Of a stretch of DNA of 64,000 nucleotides, positions 25,087 through 34,007 are shown piece by piece. The stretch spans positions 1-64,000 of the forward strand of contig JANQKT010000087.1 of assembly GCA_028280965.1 (NCBI GenBank), given 5' to 3'. The notes beneath the pieces were generated by a model. The model searched no databases, had not been told where the DNA came from, and worked only from the letters and a program-made list of their open reading frames with translations. This DNA is from Phycisphaeraceae bacterium. GTDB taxonomy: Bacteria > Planctomycetota > Phycisphaerae > Phycisphaerales > Phycisphaeraceae. The stretch's first letter is position 1; the number at the start of each line of letters is the position of its first letter. The position numbers and the translations under genes were made by a program.

Positions 25087-27818
25087 CGGTTGGACGCATG
25101 TTGTGCCGAGGAGGGCCTAAACCGGACCCATTTTTCAAAACCCACAATCAGGTATGTCGCGATCCCGACCGCCGCGATGCCGGCCCAAGCGATGACCGGG
25201 ATCGGTGCGCTACCGAACAGAAGATTGACCTGCGGCGTGAAGGTGAACAGCACCTGTGCTGCCGCCATGACGATAATCCCAACCGGCACCCAGCGGTTGC
25301 TGAATAAGCCGATGCGGAACATCGAGTGAGAGAGGGACCGGCAACTGAGCAGGTAGCACGCCTCGACCATCACGATCGTATTCACGGTGATGGTCTGCGC
25401 GACAGGGAGCGGAACCGCTTCGATCCTACGCGCCCAAAGGAACAGGCCGAAGGCCCCGATCAGTGCGACCAGCGAGACGAGGCCGGTGCGCATTAACAGT
25501 GCAAAGTTGAGGATCGGTGCTGAGGGCGGGCGTGGCGGCCGGTTCATCAAGTCCGGCTCCCTGGGCTCAAAAACCAGCGTTGTTCCCAGCAGCAGCGCGG
25601 TCGTCATATTGATCCAGAGGATTTGGACCGGTTCCACCGGCAGAGCCGTGCCAAGCAGAATCGCGGCAAGCAGGATCGCCGCTTCCCCGCCGTTGGTCGG
25701 AAGGGTCCAGGCAATGAATTTAGTCAGGTTGTCGTAGATGTTCCGGCCCTGCTCGACGGCGGCCTCGATCGTGTCGAAGTTATCGTCTGTCAGCACAATA
25801 TCGGCAGCGGACTTGGCGACTTCCGTGCCGCCCTCACCCATCGCCACACCGATGTCGGCCTGACGCAAGGCGGGCGCATCATTCACACCGTCGCCGGTCA
25901 TGGCGACGACCTCGCCCTTTGACTGAAGGGCACGGACTAGTGTGAGCTTCTGCTCGGGTGCGACGCGGGCGAAAACATCGGTACCTGACGCGGCCTCCGC
26001 GAGCTGTGGCTCTGGGATTCGCGAAAGCTCTTCGCCGGTCATCACAACGGGCGGGTCTGCACCGATCGCCATCTGGCTCGCGATCGCCTTGGCGGTCAGG
26101 GCGTGATCGCCGGTGATCATCTTGACAACGACGCCCGCCTGACGGCAACGCCTGACCGCCTCCGTGGCTTCGGGGCGGGGTGGGTCGATCATGCCTTGGA
26201 GCCCAAGGAACGTTAGGCCCTGCTTGACATGTTCGTGATCCAACTCGGTTTGATCCGCATGGCCTTGCCGACGCGCGAAGCCGAGTACGCGCATGCCCTT
26301 GGTTGCCATGGCCTCGGCCGCGGCACCGACTGCCGCTGGATCGAGGGGCACCTGCCGACCATCATGCATCAGCATCGTGTCGCAGCGGCGCAGGAGGCGT
26401 TCGACCGCGCCTTTCTTGTAGATGATCGGCCGGTCTTTGCCCACAGCGTGGAGGGTGGCCATGAACTGCTGCTCAGACTCGAACGGGATGGCGTCCAGCC
26501 GGGGCAAGGCCTTTGCCACAGTATTGTGGTCCATCCCCCCCGCGAGCGCGGCGTGTATCAGGGCGGCCTCGGTCGGGTCACCGAGGACCGCCGGTTTAGC
26601 ACGTGTCCCGGAAACTACCGCCTCAGTGCAGAGCAGCCCAGCGATCAAGCACTCTCGTACCGCGGCATCCGATGCCGGGTCAATCCGCTGCTGCCCATCC
26701 AGCATGCCCGCGACACCATCGTGATTGGTCGATGTAACGGTAAGCAAGCGTCCGGCGGCATAGACCTGCTGGACATGCATCCTGTTTTGTGTGAGCGTGC
26801 CCGTCTTGTCGGTGCAGATGACGGTCGTGCTGCCCAGCGCCTCGACCGCGGGCAGCCGGCGGACGATCGCGCGTCGGCGGGCCATCCGCGAGACACCCAC
26901 CGCGAGCGTGATCGTCACCGCAACAGGCAGGCCCTCCGGGATCGCGCTGACTGCCAACGCGATCGCCGCCATGAACATGGTCGGAGCGGGCTGGCCTCGC
27001 CACATCCCGAGCAGGAAAGTCATCGCCGAGAACGCGAGGATCAAGACCGTCAGCAACCGGCTGAACCGGGCGATCTTTCTCGTCAACGGTGTGGCGAGGC
27101 TGCTGGCCTTTGCGGTCATCTCAGCGATACGACCTGCCTCGGTCCGGTCGCCCGTCGCCCAGACCACGCCAGAGCCCCGGCCACGCGTCACCATCGTGCC
27201 GGCATACGCGGTGTTCGCGCGCTCGGCGAGGATCGCATGAAGCGCGACCGGGTCGACGTGCTTGTTCACAGGAACAGATTCGCCTGTCAACGCCGACTCA
27301 TCGATCTGCAGGTTTCGGCTGCGGAACAGCCGGAGGTCGGCGGGCACGCGGTCGCCGGACTCAAGCAGGACCACATCACCCGGCACAAGGTCTTCCGACG
27401 GCACACGACACCGCTGGTGATCCCGCACCACCGTGACCTCGGTCACCATCATGCGGGTCAGCGCCTCGATGGTTCGCTCGGCCCGATACTCTTGGATGTA
27501 GCCTACGACCGCGTTGATCAGCACGATCGCGAAGATGACCGCCGCATCGACCCAATGACGCAGCACCAGCGTGACCGCCGTCGCGCCCAAGAGCACATAG
27601 ATCAACGGCTGATGGAACTGCAAGGCTAATCGTTTGATCGGGCTCACCCCACGCGCCGGTGTCAATCGGTTGGGGCCATGGGTATCTAACCGAAGCACCG
27701 CCTCTTCAGATGACAGGCCGGTGTGGGCGTCGGTGTCCAGGCGGTTAAAGATGTCATCGGCGGCGAGGCCGTGCCAAGCCACCGGGGGTTCACGGACAGG
27801 TGCCTTGGTTTGAGTCAT
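25083..27818 (-). CDS. P2-type cation-transporting ATPase
   Basis: This 911-residue membrane pump has the full set of P-type motifs: TGES (178-181), DKTGTLT with Asp337, MTGDGVNDAPAL, and about ten membrane helices. M4 carries PEGLP (294-298) as in calcium pumps. M6 reads WINMTTALLLG, lacking the Asp of the SERCA TDGLPA motif. The transported ion is therefore not certain; Ca2+, Na+ and Mg2+ are all possible. Related pumps (CtpF-like) belong to dormancy regulons in mycobacteria. It starts 12 nt after the dehydrogenase stop and overlaps the phosphorylase gene. Confidence 0.93.
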   Translation of the reverse strand: MTQTKAPVREPPVAWHGLAADDIFNRLDTDAHTGLSSEEAVLRLDTHGPNRLTPARGVSPIKRLALQFHQPLIYVLLGATAVTLVLRHWVDAAVIFAIVLINAVVGYIQEYRAERTIEALTRMMVTEVTVVRDHQRCRVPSEDLVPGDVVLLESGDRVPADLRLFRSRNLQIDESALTGESVPVNKHVDPVALHAILAERANTAYAGTMVTRGRGSGVVWATGDRTEAGRIAEMTAKASSLATPLTRKIARFSRLLTVLILAFSAMTFLLGMWRGQPAPTMFMAAIALAVSAIPEGLPVAVTITLAVGVSRMARRRAIVRRLPAVEALGSTTVICTDKTGTLTQNRMHVQQVYAAGRLLTVTSTNHDGVAGMLDGQQRIDPASDAAVRECLIAGLLCTEAVVSGTRAKPAVLGDPTEAALIHAALAGGMDHNTVAKALPRLDAIPFESEQQFMATLHAVGKDRPIIYKKGAVERLLRRCDTMLMHDGRQVPLDPAAVGAAAEAMATKGMRVLGFARRQGHADQTELDHEHVKQGLTFLGLQGMIDPPRPEATEAVRRCRQAGVVVKMITGDHALTAKAIASQMAIGADPPVVMTGEELSRIPEPQLAEAASGTDVFARVAPEQKLTLVRALQSKGEVVAMTGDGVNDAPALRQADIGVAMGEGGTEVAKSAADIVLTDDNFDTIEAAVEQGRNIYDNLTKFIAWTLPTNGGEAAILLAAILLGTALPVEPVQILWINMTTALLLGTTLVFEPREPDLMNRPPRPPSAPILNFALLMRTGLVSLVALIGAFGLFLWARRIEAVPLPVAQTITVNTIVMVEACYLLSCRSLSHSMFRIGLFSNRWVPVGIIVMAAAQVLFTFTPQVNLLFGSAPIPVIAWAGIAAVGIATYLIVGFEKWVRFRPSSAQHASNR

Positions 27819-27830
27819 GAATCACCTCGA

Positions 27831-28838
27831 TTACGGCACGAGCACCAGGGCCCCCGTGTTCTTGCCCGTCTTGAGCTTGACCAGCGCTTCATTGGCTTGT
27901 GCCAGCGGGTAGACCGTCGTGGTCGGGTGGATACCCGCCTCCGCAGCCAGCGGCAGGTACGCGGATAGGTCGAACCGGGTGATGTTCGCGATGGTCACGA
28001 CCTGCTTCTCCATCCACAGGTGGTCGCGGTAGTCCATCCCCAACAGGCAGGCCTTGTCATCGTCCTCCTTGCGGATGGCGTTGATGACAAGCCGACCACC
28101 GGCCCGGAGCGACCTTAGGGATTCAAGCACCGGACGCCAGGCTGGCGTGGTATCGATGATCGCGTGCAGCTGTTCGGGCGGCCGCTCACCGACCCCGCCC
28201 GACCAGTCCGCCCCGAGCCTGCGTGCGAAGTCGCGGGATTGGCGCTCCCGCGCAAACACACAAACCGGCGCGTTCGGGTGAAGGTGCTTGGCCAGTTGCA
28301 GTGTCAGGTGGCCCGACGCACCAAACCCCATCAACCCCAACGATTGATCGGCTCTCAGGTCACACTGCATGAGCGCCCGGTACCCGGTCGCTCCGGCGCA
28401 TAACAGCGGGGCCGCCTGCACATCGGTAAAACCCTCGGGGATGGGATAAGCATAATCTTCGGATACGGCCATGTACTGGGCGTAGCCGCCATCCACGTCA
28501 CGACCCGTCGCAACAAACTCCGTACTAAGGTTCTCATCCAGCTCCCCGCTGGAGTGATGGACCCAACCGACCCCGACACGTTCGCCCGCATGGAATCGCG
28601 TGGCACCGGGTCCGGATGCCACCACCTCGCCGACGACCTCATGGCCGGGTACGACCGGTATGCGTGGCGGTGGTGTCCGCCCCTCGATCTCATCCAGTTC
28701 GGTATGACAAACCCCGCAGGCACGCACGCGCAAGAGTACCTCGTGTTCAGTGGGTGCGGGGGGCGGCAACTCGACGGCGCAGAGCGGCTGGCTGCCTGGT
28801 GTGATCCGCGAGATGGCCCGTAACTGCATCGCTTTCAT
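27831..28838 (-). CDS. Zinc-dependent alcohol dehydrogenase family protein
   Basis: This 335-residue medium-chain dehydrogenase/reductase resembles the adh_fam_2 group (TIGR02822 type), which reduces aldehydes or oxidises alcohols with NAD(P). Catalytic zinc ligands are visible: CGVCHTELDE, GHE and the Cys in PLLCAGATGY. The dinucleotide site reads GFGASGHLTLQLA. The structural zinc lobe, normally four cysteines in about 15 residues, is replaced by WVHHSSGELDENLSTEF, with no cysteine and a short deletion. The ATG at 28838 (MKAMQLRAI) or 28829 is the likely start. It starts 37 nt after the universal stress gene. Confidence 0.9.
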   Translation of the reverse strand: MKAMQLRAISRITPGSQPLCAVELPPPAPTEHEVLLRVRACGVCHTELDEIEGRTPPPRIPVVPGHEVVGEVVASGPGATRFHAGERVGVGWVHHSSGELDENLSTEFVATGRDVDGGYAQYMAVSEDYAYPIPEGFTDVQAAPLLCAGATGYRALMQCDLRADQSLGLMGFGASGHLTLQLAKHLHPNAPVCVFARERQSRDFARRLGADWSGGVGERPPEQLHAIIDTTPAWRPVLESLRSLRAGGRLVINAIRKEDDDKACLLGMDYRDHLWMEKQVVTIANITRFDLSAYLPLAAEAGIHPTTTVYPLAQANEALVKLKTGKNTGALVLVP

Positions 28839-28875
28839 TTTTTCGTTGGCATTCCAACAGCCAAAGCAATGTCCA

Positions 28876-29346
28876 TCACATCCCCGGGAAGCCGTAGAAA
28901 TCACTCATGGCACCCGCATCGAGGCTTTCTCTGCTCGGCCCCCATGCTGCCGGGGGCGGGGGCACAATCAGGACCGGGCACTTGCCCGACCTCAGCACGC
29001 GGTGTGCAACGCTACCCATGACCAGGTCGTACAGCGCGGTGTGGCCATGCGACCCCATCACCACCAGCGTCGGGCTGTGCGCGTCGATGTATTCCAAGAT
29101 TGATGCTGCAGGCGGCCCGAATACCAGATGAGCCGACGCCCGACAGCCCTTTGCTTCGAGCTTCTTCACCACCGCATCGACCCTGGGCTGCAATACCGCA
29201 CGGTCCTGCTTCGGGTCATCCAAGCCCGCCTCAGAAACGTGCAGGACAGACAGCCCTGCGTCCAGTTGCTCCGCAAACGGGGCAACGAAATCGACCGTTC
29301 GATCGGTCGCGTCTGAGAAATCGATTGGCATCAAGATGGTTTGCAT
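28876..29346 (-). CDS. Universal stress protein (UspA family)
   Basis: This 156-residue single-domain Usp opens with MQTILMPIDFSDATDRTVDF. The ATP-binding ending is VVMGSHGHTALYDLVMGSVAHRVLRSGKCPVLIVP (GxxGx9GS pattern). A short acidic/aromatic tail follows the fold. Usps accumulate in stress and anaerobic arrest, and single-domain ATP-binding members are common in low-oxygen regulons. CAGGAG lies 7-8 nt before the ATG. It starts 19 nt after the double YbaK gene. Confidence 0.93.
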   Translation of the reverse strand: MQTILMPIDFSDATDRTVDFVAPFAEQLDAGLSVLHVSEAGLDDPKQDRAVLQPRVDAVVKKLEAKGCRASAHLVFGPPAASILEYIDAHSPTLVVMGSHGHTALYDLVMGSVAHRVLRSGKCPVLIVPPPPAAWGPSRESLDAGAMSDFYGFPGM

Positions 29347-29365
29347 GACGATACTCCTGCCGGGT

Positions 29366-30391
29366 TTATCCAGCGCTTGACGCGTTCGTGTGTACGCTGT
29401 CACTAAAATCAATGGCCGGAAACGCGAAGTCCATCATCGTAGGACTGACCAGGCGGTCAAACGCCGCGTAGGACATCTGGATCACGTCCTCATGTGTGCC
29501 GGCGTTGAATGCGATCGTTTCGCGCTGGGCCAGAGAGGGCGCGACATACACGGGCAGCCCGTAGAGGTTACCCAGCGGCGGGTATGCCCCGACCTCGCAA
29601 TCGGGGAAGAAGGTTGCCAGGCAGCCTTCGGGCAGAAGCGTTACGCGATCGACGCCCAAGCTTTGTTCCACGCGCGTCAGATCGACATAGTGATCCGCTG
29701 GCAGGACCGCCAGAAACTGACGCCCCTCCGTCTCCAGCCCCACGACCTTGGCAAAGTCATCCGGCTTGAGTTGGCAATCATTCGCGGTCTGTCGGGCCGT
29801 AATATCCCGGCGGTGGCGCAGGAGGGTGTATGCAATGCCGGATTCATCCAGACACTTAACAGCCCGGTTGGCCGGTTTTGGCATAGGTTGCCCCCGATCA
29901 GCCGTGTGATGCGCAGGGTTCCGCTCTGAAGAGAAGTCCAGCACGGTGGGCTTGACCAAATGCTTGTAGCTGGCGTACGGCATCTCGATCACATCTTCAT
30001 GCGAGCCGGCATGGAAAACGATCATTTGCTGCTCAGCCAGATCTGGCGAGATACAGACCGGTATGCCGTAGAGATTGCCCAGCGCGGGGATCGCCCCGAG
30101 CTCACAGTCTCCGAAGAGTTTGGCGAGGTCTTCCTCGGGCAAGAGCTCGACCTGGCTCGCGCCCAGTTGTCCGCGGAGTTTGGCCAGGTCAATACGGCGG
30201 TCGGCAGGGAGCACAGCAAGCAAGTGGTTCCCATCGGCAAGGACCACGATCGCTTTAGCGAACTGGCTGGCACAGGCTTGGGAGTCACGGGCCGCTTGCT
30301 CGGCCGTCTCGTCCCGTCTATGCCTCCGCCGCTCGAATGGGACCTCTTGTTCATCAAGGTAATGGACGATACGGTTCGTTGAGGCAATCAT
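29366..30391 (-). CDS. Tandem YbaK/ProX (aminoacyl-tRNA deacylase-like) protein
   Basis: This 341-residue protein has two similar YbaK domains (about 1-160 and 175-330). Each has a HRRDETAEQAARDSQ or HRRDITARQTANDCQ segment, an LAVLPADxxxDL core and LPEExLAxLFGDCELGAIPALGNLYGIPV or the equivalent. Each ends with an AGTHEDVI or AGSHEDVI motif. YbaK/ProX enzymes hydrolyse mischarged tRNAs, but the substrate here is unknown. Single-domain relatives often sit in stress or fermentation clusters. The ATG at 30391 has GGAG 8 nt upstream. It is the first gene of the minus-strand run, so the ~170 nt before it probably hold the main promoter. Confidence 0.87.
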   Translation of the reverse strand: MIASTNRIVHYLDEQEVPFERRRHRRDETAEQAARDSQACASQFAKAIVVLADGNHLLAVLPADRRIDLAKLRGQLGASQVELLPEEDLAKLFGDCELGAIPALGNLYGIPVCISPDLAEQQMIVFHAGSHEDVIEMPYASYKHLVKPTVLDFSSERNPAHHTADRGQPMPKPANRAVKCLDESGIAYTLLRHRRDITARQTANDCQLKPDDFAKVVGLETEGRQFLAVLPADHYVDLTRVEQSLGVDRVTLLPEGCLATFFPDCEVGAYPPLGNLYGLPVYVAPSLAQRETIAFNAGTHEDVIQMSYAAFDRLVSPTMMDFAFPAIDFSDSVHTNASSAG

Positions 30392-30559
30392 GGCTCGCGC
30401 TCCAATCTTCGTGTTGCGCGGGGCCGGCACGACTCCGCGAAGGCTTCCTTCCGGTTCACCCCTTACCATCATCGGAGCTCGATGCAACGATCACTATCAG
30501 GCTATGCACGCTCGCGCATATCGGGGCTTTGCTGACCAGCGGGATGCTGAATACGGCAC

Positions 30560-31018
30560 TCATCCGAACCAGTGTGATTCTTCTTGCTTTGGTTCATCAT
30601 CTTCGTGAGGTGGGGCCGCACAGACGGTGTGGATGGCCTGGAGGATCTCGTCCATTGCTTCATGCTTGTTGATGTAGGTGTCGGCGCCGGCTTCCAACGC
30701 AAGCGGGCCGTAAGCCGTTTCGGGGTAGGTCGAAACAACAATAATCTTCACCCCGATCCAGTGACGCTTGAGGTGCTTGATCAGATCGATGCCGTTGATG
30801 TTGGGCAGCGCCAGGTCAACAATCGCGACGTCGGGCCGCGCCTTGTCGAGCTTCTGAACCGCTTCCTCGACCTGCTCCGCCTCTCCGCAGACCTCGATAC
30901 CGGGGTCTTGCCCGAGCAGCTGTGTCAGTCCCAGCCTCACCACTGGGTGGTCATCCACGATGAACACGCGGATCGGCGTGCGTATGTCCGGTTGTGCGTT
31001 GGGCATTGTCGACACCAT
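30560..31018 (-). CDS. Response regulator, receiver domain only
   Basis: This 152-residue protein is a NarL-type receiver (RVFIVDDHPVVRLGLTQLLG, phosphoacceptor Asp68, Lys118). It ends in a short acidic tail (HEDDEPKQEESHWFG) and has no helix-turn-helix. It is therefore a single-domain regulator, perhaps a phosphate sink or an interaction partner, or a NarL regulator that lost its output domain. Its ATG lies 2 nt after the stop of the PAS kinase gene, so the two are co-translated. The kinase probably phosphorylates it. Confidence 0.9.
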   Translation of the reverse strand: MVSTMPNAQPDIRTPIRVFIVDDHPVVRLGLTQLLGQDPGIEVCGEAEQVEEAVQKLDKARPDVAIVDLALPNINGIDLIKHLKRHWIGVKIIVVSTYPETAYGPLALEAGADTYINKHEAMDEILQAIHTVCAAPPHEDDEPKQEESHWFG

Positions 31019-31020
31019 GA

Positions 31021-32190
31021 CTAGGCCTGCGTGCGATGAATGCGGCAGGCGACGACTGCGCCGCCACCCTCTGCCGGAGCCACCCGGAGATCGCCCCGGA
31101 TCAGGTCGGCCCTGTGCTTCATCGTACGGAGCCCCATGCCGCCGCTGGTATCGGAGTGATGCTGAATCGAGCGCCCGTCATTGCTGATCGTCAGCGTGGT
31201 GAAAGGCCCGTCCTGCTCCAGTTGGATGTCGATCCGACTGGGCCCCGCGTGTCGAATCGCGTTATTCACCGCTTCCTGGGCGATGCGGTAGAGGTGCAGC
31301 GCAACGGTGGGGTCTTCCACCTCCGTGCCGTCACCGGTGAACTTACAACGGATGGAATCACTCGTGTTGGTCTGGTTGGCGAGTGCTTCCAAGGCCTTGC
31401 ACAGGCCCTCCGGGATCATCTCGACGGGCGCGAGCCCGCTAGAGATCGCCCGAAGCTGGGCGTGCGCCTCACTGATATGGCCCGCCAGTTCTTCAAGGTC
31501 TTTCGCAGAGTCGTCTTCCTCGCGATACGCCTTGCTCTGCATCGCCTTGACCAGCAGCGCGATACCGGTCATCTGCCCGCCCAGGCCGTCGTGCAACTCA
31601 CGTGCGACCCGGTGCCGCTCACGTACGTTCGCCTCGGCCAGGTGCTGCTCCATCTCCTTCCGCTCGCTGATATCGTGGATGATCCCCACGAACATCGGCT
31701 CTTCACCGTCCTGGTACTCGGTCACCGTTAATTCGACTGGGAACACGCCCCCGTCCTTACGCTGTGCAGACAACTCCCGGCCGACGCCGATGATCTTGGC
31801 TTCCCCGGATCGCAGATAATTTGCAAGGTACTGATCATGCTCACCACGGTAGGGCTGGGGCATGAGAACGCTCACATTCTGTCCGACCAGCTCCTGCTCG
31901 TTGTAGCCGAACATCTTCAGCGTCGCGGGGTTGACCGCGGTAACGACCCCTTTGTGATTGATTGTGACGATGGCATCGGCTGCCGCGCTCAGGATCGCCC
32001 GGAGCTTTCGGAGGTCTTCGCGGATCGCTTGGTCGGTCATCGCATTGAACTCGTCTGCCGCTGTTTCACTTGATAGGGACAGTTTGACTACACGACGCAG
32101 CTGCCCGAAAAGTGCGCCCAAGGCCCGGCGGTACCCCTTGTCTTTCCCCACCGTGGGCGAAGGTTGCCTGCCTGGATGCTGATCGGACAT
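31021..32190 (-). CDS. PAS-domain histidine kinase (NarL-family, FixL-like PAS)
   Basis: This 389-residue soluble kinase has no membrane segment. The PAS domain (about 62-175) closely follows the FixL haem PAS: FGYNEQELVGQNVSVLMPQPYRGEHD followed by AKIIGVGREL. By alignment in my head, His118 matches the FixL haem ligand His200 and Arg138 matches the oxygen-sensing Arg220. FixL Arg206 and His214 are Asn124 and Lys132. The HisKA_3 box is RVARELHDGLGGQ (His200). N-box AQEAVNNAIRHAG and G-box GGMGLRTMKHRADLI follow. Haem binding is inference. It is encoded ahead of the single-domain receiver and after a gap from a full LuxR-type regulator. Confidence 0.92.
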   Translation of the reverse strand: MSDQHPGRQPSPTVGKDKGYRRALGALFGQLRRVVKLSLSSETAADEFNAMTDQAIREDLRKLRAILSAAADAIVTINHKGVVTAVNPATLKMFGYNEQELVGQNVSVLMPQPYRGEHDQYLANYLRSGEAKIIGVGRELSAQRKDGGVFPVELTVTEYQDGEEPMFVGIIHDISERKEMEQHLAEANVRERHRVARELHDGLGGQMTGIALLVKAMQSKAYREEDDSAKDLEELAGHISEAHAQLRAISSGLAPVEMIPEGLCKALEALANQTNTSDSIRCKFTGDGTEVEDPTVALHLYRIAQEAVNNAIRHAGPSRIDIQLEQDGPFTTLTISNDGRSIQHHSDTSGGMGLRTMKHRADLIRGDLRVAPAEGGGAVVACRIHRTQA

Positions 32191-32303
32191 CGTCGGCCCC
32201 TGAACAACGCATGTGATGAATACGGCTGATCACTCACACCTTTCCCATCCGCTTTGACCTATCGTTGTGGACCAACAGCCAGACGCATACAAGCAGCGCC
32301 CGC

Positions 32304-32993
32304 TCAATTCCCCTCCACCGACCAGATAAACGCTTCACGCGCTAACTGGTGGCTGCTCTCAAGATTGAGCTTCTCTTTGAGGTGGGCGCGATAGGTCTCC
32401 ACCGTCTTCGGGCTCAAGCACAAGTGCTCGGCGATCTCGTTAATCGATTTGCCCTGCCCGATCAACTCGAAAACTTCTAGTTCACGATCCGACAGGGCGT
32501 CGATGCCCGTGCGATCCTTATGGTTGGCGTTGCCCGTGACACGTCGGAGCAGCTTTCTTGAAACCCGATCGCTCAGGTGCAGGTTGCCTTCCAGGACATG
32601 GTGGATCGCTTCGACCACCTTGTCCGCCGCTTCATGCTTGCCGATGTAACCCATCGCGCCGGCCCGAAGACAACGCTCGGCATAGAGCTCTTCGTCATGA
32701 GCAGAGACGACCAGGATCTTCGCGGACGGGTCCTGAGACTTGATGTCCTTGATCAACTCAAGGCCGCTGCCCTCTTCCAGCGTTAGATCAACCAGCACGA
32801 CATCAGGGTGGGTCCTGCAGAAAACCGAGAGCGCCTCGGCTGCGCCGGATTCCTGGCAGCAGACGTGCATGCCCGGCTCGCCGTTGATATAGCGGGCAAA
32901 GCCCTCGCGCACCACGGGGTGGTCGTCCACGATCATGACACGGACTGGCGTAGCCACCGTCTCAGCCACCGGCTTTTTCTTTGCCTTGCTCAT
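32304..32993 (-). CDS. NarL/FixJ-family response regulator with LuxR helix-turn-helix
   Basis: This 229-residue regulator has a receiver (VRVMIVDDHPVVREGFARYI, phosphoacceptor Asp69, IGKHEAADK) and a LuxR-type DNA-binding domain (DALSDRELEVFELIGQGKSINEIAEHLCLSPKTVETYRAHLKEKL). It is the only full DNA-binding regulator in the segment and the best candidate to control the stress genes, driven by the PAS kinase 113 nt downstream. The ATG at 32993 (MSKAKKKP) gives the usual length; a longer frame to 33038 is unlikely. It is divergent from the gene at 33260. Confidence 0.93.
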   Translation of the reverse strand: MSKAKKKPVAETVATPVRVMIVDDHPVVREGFARYINGEPGMHVCCQESGAAEALSVFCRTHPDVVLVDLTLEEGSGLELIKDIKSQDPSAKILVVSAHDEELYAERCLRAGAMGYIGKHEAADKVVEAIHHVLEGNLHLSDRVSRKLLRRVTGNANHKDRTGIDALSDRELEVFELIGQGKSINEIAEHLCLSPKTVETYRAHLKEKLNLESSHQLAREAFIWSVEGN

Positions 32994-33259
32994 GATTGAT
33001 GATCTCAGACGTGAAGTGCCCGCCAGCACCATACACATCCTACCGCCGATTAGGGTGGGAGGGTATCGGCGTATTAGGAAAGTACAGGCGGTTCTTACCC
33101 ATCGAATCAGGGGATTGCTGATAGACGATCACACCGGATGCCCGATTGCGATGAGATACGTGTTTCGGCTTAATAAAAAGCAGATGGGATGACGAGTACG
33201 GGCATTGGCTTAAACCGCAATAAGAAAAGCATAAGACAAGGTCAGCGGGAGGTTTACAT

Positions 33260-33811
33260 ATGAATAGGCTACGCATCGATCTTGACCCATCGCGCCGGGC
33301 AACGTCGGACGCCTGGGTAGTGGTCGCCAGCCTCTACCAGGCGCGGCTGCTGCGCTTCCACTCACCGTTGAGAAAGAGTTGCCAGTTAGAAGAGCTGGGC
33401 CGGATCGAGGCCCCGATGCCCGCCGCGGCATGCGAGCGGTATGTAGACCGCAGCGGAACCTCTGGCCAGCCGTATCTCACGCGGTACCAGCAACAGCAGA
33501 AGGGGTATCAGCGATTTACCCGACAACTCGCCCGTTGGATTCGGGGCGTAGTACGTGAGCATGCGATTGAGCAGATCACCGTGCTCGCCTCGGCCCAGAT
33601 GGTGCAGTGGTTTGAGCAATTGCCCACCGAGCTGGTTCCGGACGAAGCGGACCTGCGAGCCAGCAATCTGATGAACGCGTACGACGACGCGCTGCGCCGA
33701 GACCCGGACATCCTGGCCTTGATTCAGCCTCATCGCTCAAAACAACAAGGCCAAACACCGGCGACCGATCGCCACGTCACAACCACGCATGCCCGGTTAG
33801 CAATCGACTGA
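33260..33811 (+). CDS. Possible host-attachment/baeRF-like protein
   Basis: This 183-residue protein has a core WVVVASLYQARLLRFHSP...LEELGRIEAPMPA, then RGVVREHAIEQITVLASAQMVQWFEQLPTEL. This resembles the PF10116 (protein required for attachment to host cells)/baeRF fold, in which a release-factor-like domain occurs in stress clusters. The match is weak and from memory. GGGAGG lies 7 nt before the ATG. It is divergently transcribed from the LuxR-type regulator. Confidence 0.55.
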   Translation: MNRLRIDLDPSRRATSDAWVVVASLYQARLLRFHSPLRKSCQLEELGRIEAPMPAAACERYVDRSGTSGQPYLTRYQQQQKGYQRFTRQLARWIRGVVREHAIEQITVLASAQMVQWFEQLPTELVPDEADLRASNLMNAYDDALRRDPDILALIQPHRSKQQGQTPATDRHVTTTHARLAID

Positions 33812-34007
33812 TAAGCGGCTGAGAAAAATATCCGGCCTTGGCGCGTGTTCACCCCGATCCCGGCGACAGCCTAGCGCCAATAGCATGGATTCGTAGTCAA
33901 CCGAGAGGCCGTCTGTGCGGGCGGCAGAAAGAAGTTCGGTCAATTGAATGATGCCGGCAAAGGTTGGCCTCGGCTCATGGCCGCCACCAACGAACAGGAG
34001 ATCTCTG

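Noticed and set aside
32191..34007. FNR/FixK boxes (TTGAT-N4-ATCAA) before the stress genes
   Set aside because: No match near consensus was found by eye in these intergenic gaps or before 30391 and 35526.
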